From NCBI GenBank assembly GCA_026710795.1, contig JAPOQK010000001.1, positions 31,079 to 95,078 of the forward strand: a stretch of DNA of 64,000 nucleotides, written 5' to 3'. Source of the stretch: Candidatus Poribacteria bacterium (lineage in GTDB: Bacteria; Poribacteria; WGA-4E; WGA-3G). The notes beneath the pieces are model-generated. The model saw only the letters and a list, made by a program, of their open reading frames with translations, had not been told where the DNA came from and did not search any database. The position numbers and the translations under genes are program-made. Shown one piece after another: positions 25,205-34,507 of the stretch (position 1 is its first letter; every line of letters begins with the position of its first letter).

Positions 25205-25975
25205 TTATCGTGTAGACTTTACACGTGCCCACGTTGTTGCCAATTTACCTTCAGGTTCAACATCAAACGCTTCATCCCAGCCGTTTAGCAACTGTTGAAT
25301 CTCTTCTTGTTCAAGAGCGCGACTGAGTATGACAATCTCATCAATCGCACCAGTAAACGATTCGGGACCAAATTTGAGTTGTAATACCTGTCCTGGAGAC
25401 ACCTTACCACCCCATTCTGGTTTCCAAGCATTCTTACCTGCATCCAGTGCGCCTTGTTCACTTTCAGGTTCACCATCAACATACATCTCTACAGTTGTGC
25501 CGTCATAAGTTCCAGCAACGTGATACCATATTTTCTGTTCCAACTCAGTTTTTCCGTAGTATCCTGGGGTAATGCCTTGATCTGTCCAGACTCTGAAAGA
25601 GAAACCGTTAGGAACAGGTTCACCACCAGACTGGTCTTCAAGAAGAAAAGCACCGTTTTTTCTAATACCAGTATCCGAATCAGCATCTACTCTGAACCAT
25701 GCAGCGACAGTTAATTCTTCCTGGATACTTTTTAGGCTATTGGATTCTTGAACATCAATGCTACCAGCACCGCTTGCAACCACAGCCTCACCGAACTTAC
25801 CTTCTTCAAATTTGAAATTACCCTTAATTTCACCATCATTCTTATTTCCTGAAGAATCGTCTGCATTGCCATCAAACAGCCATACACCAACGATTGCTTC
25901 GTCGTTCTCTTCAAGACCCCAAGAGACGGCACAAATACATAACAACAAAATGACAAAAACATAACTGAATTTCAT
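25205..25975 (-). CDS. Exported LamG-domain protein with C-terminal KLATTWARVK tag
   Basis: 256 residues: signal sequence 1-20, then a LamG_3 jelly roll (about 27-225; GVWLFDGNADDSSGNKNDGE, LTVAAWFRVDADSD, WYHVAGTYDGTTVEMYVDG, GAIDEIVILSRALEQEEI). The ending GKLATTWARVKSTR matches the tag of the proteins at 17430, 30012 and 30872. It is likely displayed on or released from the cell surface and may bind glycans. GGAGGTG precedes the ATG. It points toward, and is unlinked from, the methyltransferase gene upstream on the other strand. Confidence 0.85.
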   Translation of the reverse strand: MKFSYVFVILLLCICAVSWGLEENDEAIVGVWLFDGNADDSSGNKNDGEIKGNFKFEEGKFGEAVVASGAGSIDVQESNSLKSIQEELTVAAWFRVDADSDTGIRKNGAFLLEDQSGGEPVPNGFSFRVWTDQGITPGYYGKTELEQKIWYHVAGTYDGTTVEMYVDGEPESEQGALDAGKNAWKPEWGGKVSPGQVLQLKFGPESFTGAIDEIVILSRALEQEEIQQLLNGWDEAFDVEPEGKLATTWARVKSTR

Positions 25976-26211
25976 ATTTACACCTCCATGATGTAGAAAT
26001 TGTAAGTCATAAGTATCAAAGAACCTTCAATTAATTTTCCTAATATCAATAATACACTTCATAGTTTTTATTATCAAGTATTTATTTTCCAAAATGTATA
26101 ACATAACTGTTGATATATAAAGACATTAGAGGATCGGTGACACTTTTTTGTTGTGGATTCATGTGGAATGTGCTAAACTTTATCTGAGATTCAAAGCAGG
26201 AGGTAAAACAA

Positions 26212-27525
26212 ATGGTTCAACCAAATCTCCCACGCGCATTCCATGTGATGACAAAGCCGATAGGACCGATCTGCAATTTAGATTGTGAATACTGCTTTTA
26301 TCTGGAAAAAGAGGAACTCTACCCCGAAACTCGTTCTTTCCGGATGAATGATGAGACTTTAGAGAATTACGTCAAACAATATATAGAGGCACAGCAGGTT
26401 AACGAAGTCACTTTTGCGTGGCAGGGTGGAGAACCGACGTTGATGGGTGTGGACTTTTTTCGACAGGCTGTCCGGTATCAGCAGAAATATAGAAGAACCG
26501 GCATGACAATCCAGAATACATTTCAAACCAATGCCACACTACTTGATGACGAATGGGGGCAATTTCTAAAACAGAACAAATTCCTAATTGGAATTAGTAT
26601 AGACGGACCACCTGAAATTCACGACAAATACCGTTATGACAAACGCGGGCAACCATCATCAGGACAGGTAATACGTGGATTACGGATTTTACAAAAGCAT
26701 AATGTTGATTATAATATTCTCTGTGTAGTCAACAGACACAATGCTGATTACCCTAAAGAAATATACACCTATTTCAAAGAACTGGGTGCTGAGTTCATGC
26801 AGTTTATTCCCGCAGTTGAGCATTTTGATGGAAAGAATGTATCCCCGCGCTCTGTCACAGCGAAACAGTATGGAAAATTCCTCTCCGCAATTTTTGATGA
26901 GTGGGTCGTAAGTGACATCGGAAAAGTCTTTGTGCAGATCTTTGATGTCGCATTAGAGGCATGGTTAGGCTATAACCCAAGTCTTTGTGTCTTTAACGAA
27001 ACCTGTGGGGATGCAATGGCTATTGAACATAATGGTGATCTCTACTCCTGCGACCATTATGTCACACCTGACTACTTCATCGGTAACATAGAAGAAACAT
27101 CATTAGCAGAACTTGTAGATTCACCTTTCCAGCGTAAATTTGGGACAGATAAACGGGATACACTCCCAGAATACTGTCTTAATTGTGAGGTGAAGTTCGT
27201 ATGCAACGGTGGTTGTCCGAAAAACCGAATCATCAAAACTCCGGATGGAGAAGACGGTTTGAACTACCTTTGTGAAGGCTATAAACATTTTTTCAAACAC
27301 ATTGATGAACCGATGAAACTAATGGCTTCGGCACTTCAGGCAGGGAAACCTGCGAATAGTATTATACCTATAATACAGGAACGTCGCCAACCCAAGCGTA
27401 GAGATAAAACTGTAAGATCTCAGGCTATTACAACTACATCATCACAGAAAATTGGACGAAATTCACCGTGTCCATGCGGAAGTGGACGAAAATATAAGCA
27501 GTGCTGTTTAGGAAAACAGACCTAA
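26212..27525 (+). CDS. Anaerobic sulfatase-maturating enzyme (radical SAM, SPASM) with C-terminal SEC-C motif
   Basis: 437 residues. The radical-SAM cluster motif CNLDCEYC is near residue 22. The SPASM-type auxiliary cluster cysteines are in NETCGD, YSCDHY and CLNCEVKFVCNGGCPKNR. A SEC-C zinc motif (NSPCPCGSGRKYKQCC) ends the protein, an addition seen in some family members. These enzymes oxidise the active-site Cys or Ser of sulfatases to formylglycine without oxygen. The sulfatase gene begins 63 bp downstream on the same strand and has a Cys-type site, fitting the pair as enzyme and substrate. AGGAGG precedes the ATG. Confidence 0.93.
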   Translation: MVQPNLPRAFHVMTKPIGPICNLDCEYCFYLEKEELYPETRSFRMNDETLENYVKQYIEAQQVNEVTFAWQGGEPTLMGVDFFRQAVRYQQKYRRTGMTIQNTFQTNATLLDDEWGQFLKQNKFLIGISIDGPPEIHDKYRYDKRGQPSSGQVIRGLRILQKHNVDYNILCVVNRHNADYPKEIYTYFKELGAEFMQFIPAVEHFDGKNVSPRSVTAKQYGKFLSAIFDEWVVSDIGKVFVQIFDVALEAWLGYNPSLCVFNETCGDAMAIEHNGDLYSCDHYVTPDYFIGNIEETSLAELVDSPFQRKFGTDKRDTLPEYCLNCEVKFVCNGGCPKNRIIKTPDGEDGLNYLCEGYKHFFKHIDEPMKLMASALQAGKPANSIIPIIQERRQPKRRDKTVRSQAITTTSSQKIGRNSPCPCGSGRKYKQCCLGKQT

Positions 27526-27588
27526 ACGGTAGTATGTGGAATGAGAAGATAATACTGAGTTTTGACTTGATTAAAGACAAGGATATAT

Positions 27589-29100
27589 ATGGATAAAAGC
27601 AGACCTAATATTTTGCTTATCACAAGTGACCAACAACATTGGAATACCTTGGGTTGCCTTAACCCTGAAATACAAACACCCCACTTAGATGCCTTAGCAC
27701 AAGATGGCACACTTTTCCACAGAGCCTATTGTCCAAACCCAACCTGTACACCGACGCGCGCGTCCATCATTACAGGTAAGTATCCGAGTCAACACGGTGC
27801 GTGGTCTCTCGGAACAAAACTCTTAGAAGATGAGCATACTGTCGGTGAAGATTTTATGGATGCAGGCTATCGCACTGCTTTGGTTGGTAAAGCACATTTC
27901 CAACCACTACACGGCTCTGACGAATATCCATCGCTGGAATCCTACCCTATCCTACAAGACTTAGATTTTTGGCGTAACTTTAATGAACCGTTTTATGGTT
28001 TTGATCATGTTGAACTTGCGCGTAACCACGCGGATGAAGCACATGTCGGACAGCACTATGCCATCTGGATGGAAGAGAAAGGTCTTTCAAATTGGCGTGA
28101 TTATTTCGCACCACCGACGGGGAATGCACGCGGACAATACCATCATTGGCCAATTCCTGAAGAATATCATTACGATACATGGATTGCTGAACGTACAAAT
28201 GCGCTTATGGAAGCATATCAACAAAACGGTGAGAACTTTTTCCTTTGGGCAAGTTTCTTTGACCCGCACCCGAAATATCTTGTGCCGGAACCGTGGGATA
28301 CGATGTATGATCCTGAAGCGTTGACAGTACCTTCTGTAACAGAAGGAGAACATGACAACAACCCACCACATTTCCAGATGACACAGCAGCGAAAACCGGA
28401 TTTCTCTACATGGCGTGAGAGTGGTAAAGGTATTCACGGATTTAGATCACATCTGCATGATCGGAATAAACTCGCTAAAGATATTGCTGTGTATTACGGT
28501 ATGGTGAGTCTGATGGATAAGTATATCGGCAACATCTTAGGTAAACTTGACGAACTCGGACTTGCAGATAATACGTTGGTAGTCTTTTCATCGGATCATG
28601 GACATTTTTATGGGCAACACGGTCTGATAGCAAAGGGTGCGTTTCACTACGAAGATGTTATTAAAGTGCCTTACATCGTGAGGTATCCGGGGGTTGTGCC
28701 AGCAGGAAAACAGTCTGATGCATTGCAGACTTTAGTGGATTTAGCACCGTCGTTCCTCAGTGCTGCCGGAATTGATATTCCACTTTCAATGACAGGTGTC
28801 GATCAAACACCGGTCTGGTATGGACAGGAAGCACAAGCACGTGACCATATCATCGTTGAGAACCACCACGAACCGACGACTGTCCACGTAAAAACCTATG
28901 TTGATGAACGATATAAACTTACTGTCTATTACAACCGCGAGTATGGGGAGTTGTTCGACATGCATGAGGATCCAGGGGAAGTCAACAACTTATGGAATTC
29001 ATCTGAGCATGCAGAATTGAAGGCGGAATTGGTGATGAAGTTATTGTTTGCAGAAATGGGTAAAGAGGTTCTGCCAGTGCCGCGAACTTCGGGGGCATAA
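27589..29100 (+). CDS. Cys-type sulfatase (arylsulfatase A family)
   Basis: 503 residues with no signal peptide. The formylglycine site is CTPTR (Cys53 to Arg57), the modified Cys in CxPxR form. Metal-binding aspartates lie in LLITSDQQ (Asp14) and VVFSSDHGHFYGQHG. The C-terminal part (GELFDMHEDPGEVNNLWN) is typical of sulfatases acting on choline-sulfate or polysaccharide sulfates; the substrate is not clear. Without a signal peptide it is cytoplasmic, which matches activation by the radical-SAM enzyme encoded just upstream. Sulfated glycan or sulfate-ester breakdown is the likely role. Confidence 0.93.
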   Translation: MDKSRPNILLITSDQQHWNTLGCLNPEIQTPHLDALAQDGTLFHRAYCPNPTCTPTRASIITGKYPSQHGAWSLGTKLLEDEHTVGEDFMDAGYRTALVGKAHFQPLHGSDEYPSLESYPILQDLDFWRNFNEPFYGFDHVELARNHADEAHVGQHYAIWMEEKGLSNWRDYFAPPTGNARGQYHHWPIPEEYHYDTWIAERTNALMEAYQQNGENFFLWASFFDPHPKYLVPEPWDTMYDPEALTVPSVTEGEHDNNPPHFQMTQQRKPDFSTWRESGKGIHGFRSHLHDRNKLAKDIAVYYGMVSLMDKYIGNILGKLDELGLADNTLVVFSSDHGHFYGQHGLIAKGAFHYEDVIKVPYIVRYPGVVPAGKQSDALQTLVDLAPSFLSAAGIDIPLSMTGVDQTPVWYGQEAQARDHIIVENHHEPTTVHVKTYVDERYKLTVYYNREYGELFDMHEDPGEVNNLWNSSEHAELKAELVMKLLFAEMGKEVLPVPRTSGA

Positions 29101-29143
29101 TGAGGTACGGCACATAAACTTCATTCAACAGTTGCTTGTTAGC

Positions 29144-29959
29144 TTAATATCTCCGTTTCCAATGCCAACTCTCACTCCCAGAAATAAGCGGACGAATTTC
29201 CTCTGGCAGTGTCTCGATAAATGCTGGACTCACCTCGTTACCAGGCCATTCTCTCACCATCGGTGGGGTATATCCAGCGATTAGAATAACCCGTTCATTG
29301 TCGCTTCGTATAGCAGTGGTACTATGGATGAGTGCCTCAGCGAATAACAACACAGAACCAGCAGACGCTTCAACTTGATGGATAAGACTGTCATCGGACA
29401 GTGCTGCTTCTATCATCTCGCTCTGATTCCAGGTCAAGCGGTGACTTCCTGGAATAACACATGTCCCTCCATCGTCAGGACCTACATCGGTTAGATATGC
29501 CAACGTTTTTACAAAGATACAGTGAAACTTGTCCTGTTCCATATAGGTTCCCCAACCGTGTTTTGTGCCACGGTGAAAACCTGTTGGATTGTAGCGGCGT
29601 TGATGGAGTTCTTCTAAATTTGCTTCTGCACTCCGCTTATTGATGATAGCCTCAGTTTCCTCAAGGCGAACATTCCCACCAACTACTTCCTCAACAAGTG
29701 GAACAAGTTTTGGGTGTGATGCATATTCCAATAACGCTGAATCGTATTCAACGAGATTTCCCATGTGCGCGTGATGTTCACCACGCCAATTTAGGTAGAC
29801 TCTTGTGCCATCAAGGTCCTGATCATCCTTTATTCTGTAGAGCGCAGATTTCATCCGTTCAATTTCGTCGCTGGTCAGCACGTTTTCCAACAATACAAAC
29901 CCGTAAATGTCAAAATGTAGACGTTGTGCTGGTGTAAGATGAACTGATTCGTTGTCCAT
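29144..29959 (-). CDS. Phytanoyl-CoA-dioxygenase-like (PhyH) protein
   Basis: 271 residues with the PhyH double-stranded beta-helix pattern: FDIYGFVLLENVLTSDEIERM at the start, YLTDVGPDDGGTCVIPGSHR in the middle, and a distal His in ALIHSTTAIRSDNERVI with the oxoglutarate-binding Arg. The first iron ligands, usually HxD, are not clear: the equivalent place reads FHRGTKHG, so the metal site may be altered. It runs convergently to the sulfatase gene, whose stop is 44 bp away. The role could be hydroxylation of a small molecule or lipid; substrate unknown. GGGAG precedes the ATG. Confidence 0.82.
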   Translation of the reverse strand: MDNESVHLTPAQRLHFDIYGFVLLENVLTSDEIERMKSALYRIKDDQDLDGTRVYLNWRGEHHAHMGNLVEYDSALLEYASHPKLVPLVEEVVGGNVRLEETEAIINKRSAEANLEELHQRRYNPTGFHRGTKHGWGTYMEQDKFHCIFVKTLAYLTDVGPDDGGTCVIPGSHRLTWNQSEMIEAALSDDSLIHQVEASAGSVLLFAEALIHSTTAIRSDNERVILIAGYTPPMVREWPGNEVSPAFIETLPEEIRPLISGSESWHWKRRY

Positions 29960-30011
29960 AATTTATCTCCCGAAAATTATAAAATTTACTCAATGGCTTA
30001 AAAGTCAAACA

Positions 30012-30803
30012 CTAACGTAATGTGGAATGTCCTTTGATATGTCCCCAAACGGTTGTGAGTTTACCTATAGGATCAACTGCAAGGTTTAGAGGTTCATCGC
30101 CTTCATAGATCAATAAATCATCCACATATCCGGGTGCAGCGATTGAATAAACGTGGAAAGCAACCCATTTAGCAACCGGACCTACAGCAGCATTGCGGAA
30201 AGGGAGTCCTTTTTTACCTCTGTCCTTCAGTGCTTCGTTTCTATCGTCTCCTGTATAAAAATCAAACTTGCTTTTGCTGATATCGGAGACGACACGAACG
30301 TACTTCCATGTGTCGGTCTCAAAGTCGTCAATAGGCTGCCATGCACCACCATCGAATAGTCGGACAGCGTTTGCATTCCAATTTATATAGGCACCACCAT
30401 CATTTTGTGCAATGTTGTCAGAGGAAATAACTTTCAAGTTAAATGATCGACCACCACCTTTAATGTATATCCAAAATTCTACTGAGATGATAGGGTTTTC
30501 GGTGTCAATTGCGACTCCAGTTCTGTCGTCATCTGCTCCACCTAAGATACCGAGTGATTTTTTGTCAGTTTTGACGACATCATCTGTTACCTCCATTCTT
30601 TCCCCTCTTATTTCCCAATCAGGTGGTGGTTTTCCGATTGAGTCTTTTTCAAATCCAGTCTGTACAAACACCTTTTGAGCGGTCGTTGTATGTACAAAAA
30701 TGGCACTTAAGACAAGGACACCAAGAAAAATAAAGCACGTGATAAGATGTGTAGCTCCTGCAGTTAAGGTTACTTGGTTGAAACGGTACTGTTTTGGGTT
30801 CAT
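30012..30803 (-). CDS. Exported protein of unknown function with C-terminal KLTTVWGHIK tag
   Basis: 263 residues. Residues about 18-44 form a signal or membrane segment ending TTTAQ. The rest (about 48-245) is a beta-rich jelly-roll-like region similar in style to carbohydrate-binding or concanavalin folds (DDRTGVAIDTENPIISVEFW, TWKYVRVVSDISKSKFDFY, GYVDDLLIYEGDEP). I cannot name the family. The end GKLTTVWGHIKGHSTLR carries the shared tag. It is a close paralogue of the next gene (30872); both follow a strong AGGAGG site and probably form one transcript. Confidence 0.78.
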   Translation of the reverse strand: MNPKQYRFNQVTLTAGATHLITCFIFLGVLVLSAIFVHTTTAQKVFVQTGFEKDSIGKPPPDWEIRGERMEVTDDVVKTDKKSLGILGGADDDRTGVAIDTENPIISVEFWIYIKGGGRSFNLKVISSDNIAQNDGGAYINWNANAVRLFDGGAWQPIDDFETDTWKYVRVVSDISKSKFDFYTGDDRNEALKDRGKKGLPFRNAAVGPVAKWVAFHVYSIAAPGYVDDLLIYEGDEPLNLAVDPIGKLTTVWGHIKGHSTLR

Positions 30804-30871
30804 TGATTCCTCCTTATATATTTTCTATGATAGGAAGTTGTTACTACAGATGACTACTGCAAAAGTGCGTT

Positions 30872-31666
30872 TTATCGCAACGCGGGCTTTTTCTTAATAT
30901 TTCCCCAGAACGTTGTGAGTTTACCTTTTGGTTCCACCGGTGTAAGGGCAGGTGGTTCTCCACCTTCATAGATTAATAGATCATCTACAAATCCTTGTGC
31001 AACTGATGAATAAACGTGGAACACGACCCACTGTGCCACAGGATTTGTTGCGGCTTTACGAAATTCCAATCCTGTTATAGGTGTTGCTTCCCGAGCTGCC
31101 TCCATATCATCTCCAACATAGAAATCAAATGTACTTTTACTGACATCAGCGACAACACGCACATATTTCCAAGTATCAAATTGGAAGTCCCCAATTGCAA
31201 CCCAAGCGGAACCGTTGTATAGGCGAACAGCGTTTTCATTCCAATTGATATATACGCCTCCATCGTTGACTGCGATGTTATCATCAGAAACGACTTTGAG
31301 ATTGAAGGAACGACCAGAACCCTTAATGTAGACCCAAAACTCAACTGAAATGATGGGATTTTCGGTGTCAATGGCAATTCCAACCCTATCGTCGTTTGCC
31401 CCACCTAAGATTCCGAGCGATTTATCATCGGTTTTGACTGTATCGTCTGTTACTTGCATCTGATTGCCTCGGACTTCCCAATCTGTTGGTGGTTCACCAA
31501 CGGTGAAATCCTCAAACCCGGTTTGGACTAATATCTTTTGTGCTGTTGCTGTTTGAACAGTCAAGAAACTAAAAATAAAGACGGCAGCAAAAAGAATCGG
31601 GATTATTAGGTAGGTGGTTTTAATTCTTGATGAATCCGTTTTAAAATTGTATTGGCAACGATTCAT
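30872..31666 (-). CDS. Exported protein of unknown function with C-terminal KLTTFWGNIK tag
   Basis: 264 residues, paralogue of the gene at 30012, with the same layout: signal/membrane segment (about 18-42), jelly-roll-like region (GIAIDTENPIISVEFWVYIK, TWKYVRVVADVSKSTFDFY) and the ending GKLTTFWGNIKKKPALR. The two share most residues across their length, so they arose by tandem duplication. The start is marked by AAGGAGG. Surface exposure or secretion is likely; function unknown. Confidence 0.78.
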   Translation of the reverse strand: MNRCQYNFKTDSSRIKTTYLIIPILFAAVFIFSFLTVQTATAQKILVQTGFEDFTVGEPPTDWEVRGNQMQVTDDTVKTDDKSLGILGGANDDRVGIAIDTENPIISVEFWVYIKGSGRSFNLKVVSDDNIAVNDGGVYINWNENAVRLYNGSAWVAIGDFQFDTWKYVRVVADVSKSTFDFYVGDDMEAAREATPITGLEFRKAATNPVAQWVVFHVYSSVAQGFVDDLLIYEGGEPPALTPVEPKGKLTTFWGNIKKKPALR

Positions 31667-31739
31667 TATATCCTCCTTGAATGCGATTGTTAAGGTTCGT
31701 AAACCTTGTATTGATTAAAGTCTGTAAGGTGATTAATTT

Positions 31740-32362
31740 TCAGTTATTATTCATTTGTTCCACACACGCCCTTATGCCTTCAACAAAAACCTGAAAACTT
31801 TTTGATCTATTCCGACTTGGTTCCATGTATTGTGCAATGTTATGGGCGACAGTGGTTTTAGGGAGTTTTCCGGTATAGTATCGATTTCGTATTAGCAATC
31901 GTTCTAATGCTTCATAGGTCCCTCCTGTAATTGCATCCGGATTGCGGTAATCTGATATTGAAGTGATTTCGAAACTCTGGGATATGCTTCACGTAGAGCC
32001 GCTATGTCTCCAAAAAACCATGCTTCTAATTCTTCAATTGCTAATCGGTTGACAACTTGGAATTCACCGATAGGTAGAATACTGGATTTTGTAACTAAAC
32101 CCGTCCCGTGCACTGCGTTTTCCAATTGTGACTTAAGTTCGAAGCAGTTTTCTCGGTCCTCATCAATAAGTACTATAATCCGCCAATTTTCTGGAATCCA
32201 TGTTGAGTAACCTTTCAACCGCATTCGGAGTTTGTTCAGCAAATCTGGTTTACCCTCAAAAACATGCAAGTCAAAACTGACATCATCTGGAAGAAGCTTG
32301 GGTAAAATTAAATTCAATGTTACTTCTGCAGAACGTTCCTCCAAAAGGAATTCAATATGCAT
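31740..32362 (-). pseudogene. DUF4276 TOPRIM-like effector gene, frameshifted
   Basis: The N-terminal frame (32362 down to about 31975) encodes a DUF4276-type protein. It has the TOPRIM-like acidic glutamate pair FLLEERS and the DxD-type VLIDEDRENC, then RLAIEELEAWFFGD. At about 31950-31980 the family sequence moves to another frame, which reads YRNPDAITGGTYEALERLL and TTVAHNIAQYMEPSRNRSKS and ends at 31740 (TCA on the plus strand). The unshifted frame ends at 31904 after 152 residues. It follows the AAA ATPase gene by two bases, a probable partner. The shift may be a real mutation, programmed slippage or a sequencing error. Confidence 0.78.
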
Positions 32363-32364
32363 AC

Positions 32365-33576
32365 TTATACTTTCTTTGGACCTCCTGCATTGGTCAACGG
32401 ATCACCGAATTCAAAATAACCTTCCATCCACAGTTGTCCCAACTTAGCTCCTGCTTCCAGAAAATCCTTGATTCCCTGCATATCCGATGTACGTTTGCAC
32501 ACTGTAAATCCTTGTTCATCTCTATAAAGCACCCATACCTCCTCTGCACGAAATTCATTTACAAAATGGGGTGAATGCGTGGTAATCATGAGTTGCGACA
32601 AGGCTGAGACCTGATGACATTCCTCTGCTAAGCCAGATAATAGGCGTGGATGCAAATAGTTTTCAGGTTCTTCAATTCCGATCAACTGAGGAGGTTCTGG
32701 ATCGTATAATAGTGTCAGGTAAGATAACATCTTTAACGTGCCATCGGAAGCAAATTTTGCCAAGATAGGTTGATCAAATGGAGCATCTTTGATCTGTAAC
32801 AATAGGCGTCCATCCATCATAATTTCTGCATCTACCTTCTCTAAACGTGGAACTCTTCTGGATAAAATTGTAAGTATTTTATCCAGGTGTGGTTGATGTT
32901 GTTCTTTCAAATACTGAATGACGTTTGGTAAATTATCACCAGATTCTGATAACCTTTCTTGGGGGCCTGCTTCGGGAACACCGCGGGTAGCATCAGCAGA
33001 AAGGTAAGAGAGGTGCCAACCTGTGATGAATCTTCGTAGTGCACTTACGCGCGGATGCCTTGCCAATTGTCCTAATGTGCTGACAGCAAGCATTGATGGA
33101 TCATCAAGTTGTTCATTTATTCGCGCCTCACCTTCATCAGGTGTTTCACCCCCAATAACACGACCTGCCCCTTCATGAAAATCGAGAAACCGAAATGGTT
33201 TTCCGCGACTGCCACGTCGCCATTGTAGCCATTCAGCACTAACATAGGGTCCCTTCTGCCCTTCATTAATGGCTAAATAATAGGTTATAATGAGATTTTT
33301 CGGTTTTTCACGATACTTCAATTCAAATTCAATCGGTCCGTCACTCCCTCGTGTTCTTAGATCCTTAAAACGTCCCCTCTTGTTCCATGCCCGATGCAAT
33401 CCCTCTGAGAAGCATTCTGCGAGAAATGCAAAGATGTCAAAAAGTGTTGATTTACCACTACCGTTTGAACCTAAAAAGGCAGTAAGTGGAGTGATTTTTT
33501 TTAGTTCCACATCATGTAATGCACGGTAGTTTTTCACACGTAGCGACTCAATACGTGGAACAATTTGTTGTTGCAT
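32365..33576 (-). CDS. AAA ATPase (OLD/RecF-like AAA_15/21 family), partner of DUF4276
   Basis: 403 residues. Walker A is [13 protein letters not shown] (about residue 33), the ABC-like segment is in the middle, Walker B is [15 protein letters not shown] (about 297), and the sensor-type [11 protein letters not shown] follows. This belongs to the SMC/RecF-like group used in OLD nucleases and phage-defence ATPases. The DUF4276 TOPRIM-like protein is encoded two bases downstream, so the pair resembles a split OLD nuclease or PARIS-like two-component defence module, in which the ATPase senses invasion and the effector cleaves RNA or DNA. The start has AGGAATAAAA before the ATG. Confidence 0.85.
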   Translation of the reverse strand: MQQQIVPRIESLRVKNYRALHDVELKKITPLTAFLGSNGSGKSTLFDIFAFLAECFSEGLHRAWNKRGRFKDLRTRGSDGPIEFELKYREKPKNLIITYYLAINEGQKGPYVSAEWLQWRRGSRGKPFRFLDFHEGAGRVIGGETPDEGEARINEQLDDPSMLAVSTLGQLARHPRVSALRRFITGWHLSYLSADATRGVPEAGPQERLSESGDNLPNVIQYLKEQHQPHLDKILTILSRRVPRLEKVDAEIMMDGRLLLQIKDAPFDQPILAKFASDGTLKMLSYLTLLYDPEPPQLIGIEEPENYLHPRLLSGLAEECHQVSALSQLMITTHSPHFVNEFRAEEVWVLYRDEQGFTVCKRTSDMQGIKDFLEAGAKLGQLWMEGYFEFGDPLTNAGGPKKV

Positions 33577-33637
33577 TTTTATTCCTAATCTACATATATT
33601 TTTTGAATATACTAGTTTTCATTCTACTATAATACTT

Positions 33638-34417
33638 CTACGGCATCCAGATATTCCATTCTCCTCTTTTCTGCCAAGGACGACACTCCAAACATAAACA
33701 CATGTATCGAATTGCGAATCTCGGAGAACTGTCAGCGTTTATTGTTCCGGTATGTGGTAAAAGGTGGTGAAAAAATAACACGTCACCCTGTTTTGCGACA
33801 ACTTCCATTGGTTCCCCTAAATCTATCTGTGGTAACTGTGTTAGCATAGTTTGAACATTATTGGAAAGATTTGGATTTTGTTTGCGAAACTCGCGAATCC
33901 GTTTAGGACCTTCAGGCCATATCACGGTTGTTCCTTGATGGGAATTAGCGTGAGTAAGATAAGTTAAACTGGATGCACGAAAAGTACCAGGATCCAACCG
34001 TAAATCTCTTGAGTATCCATCAAGGTGAGGGGAAGTAATCTTCCATTCAGCAGAAATAGGAAATTGATTCATTGCCCAAATAGCATCTGGGTATTCACTT
34101 TTACAGTGCGGAATACTCGGATATCTTTCAGCAAGTTGTTTGAGGACAGTAAGATAATCTGGCGTACAACATTCTAACAAATCTGGATTTGTTACACCGA
34201 AAAGCTCAATACGCTTTTCGTGTGCCATGTTTTCTATGTAAAAATTGGTAAGAAATGGACGTTGGACAATTTCCCAAGAGTTAGGGTCATCGGCATCCAT
34301 TCCCATTGTATGCCACATCGCTTTTTCTGCTTTTTCAATGGTCTCTTTTGAGATTAAGTCGGAAAGAAGCAGATATCCCTCTTCCTCAAATTGCTCTATT
34401 TGTGCTGTTGAAAGCAT
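33638..34417 (-). CDS. Phytanoyl-CoA-dioxygenase-like (PhyH) protein
   Basis: About 259 residues from the ATG at 34415-34417 (AAGGAAAGG lies 3-11 bases before); a TTG seven codons earlier lacks a site. PhyH pattern: EQFEEEGYLLLSDLISKETI, the iron HxD in SPHLDGYSRD, SSLTYLTHANSHQGTTV, and the distal His with the oxoglutarate Arg in HHLLPHTGTINADSSPRFAIRY. All three iron ligands and the Arg are visible, so it should be an active 2-oxoglutarate/Fe(II) dioxygenase. The substrate is unknown. It lies 61 bp from the AAA ATPase gene and may be unrelated to it. Confidence 0.85.
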   Translation of the reverse strand: MLSTAQIEQFEEEGYLLLSDLISKETIEKAEKAMWHTMGMDADDPNSWEIVQRPFLTNFYIENMAHEKRIELFGVTNPDLLECCTPDYLTVLKQLAERYPSIPHCKSEYPDAIWAMNQFPISAEWKITSPHLDGYSRDLRLDPGTFRASSLTYLTHANSHQGTTVIWPEGPKRIREFRKQNPNLSNNVQTMLTQLPQIDLGEPMEVVAKQGDVLFFHHLLPHTGTINADSSPRFAIRYMCLCLECRPWQKRGEWNIWMP

Positions 34418-34507
34418 TAACCTTTCCTTGTTCTTCAAATTCCTGGACTATGAGGACTATCTCATTATCGCTCAATGGAATAATTCTTTCCAATTATCTG
34501 TTCCTGT

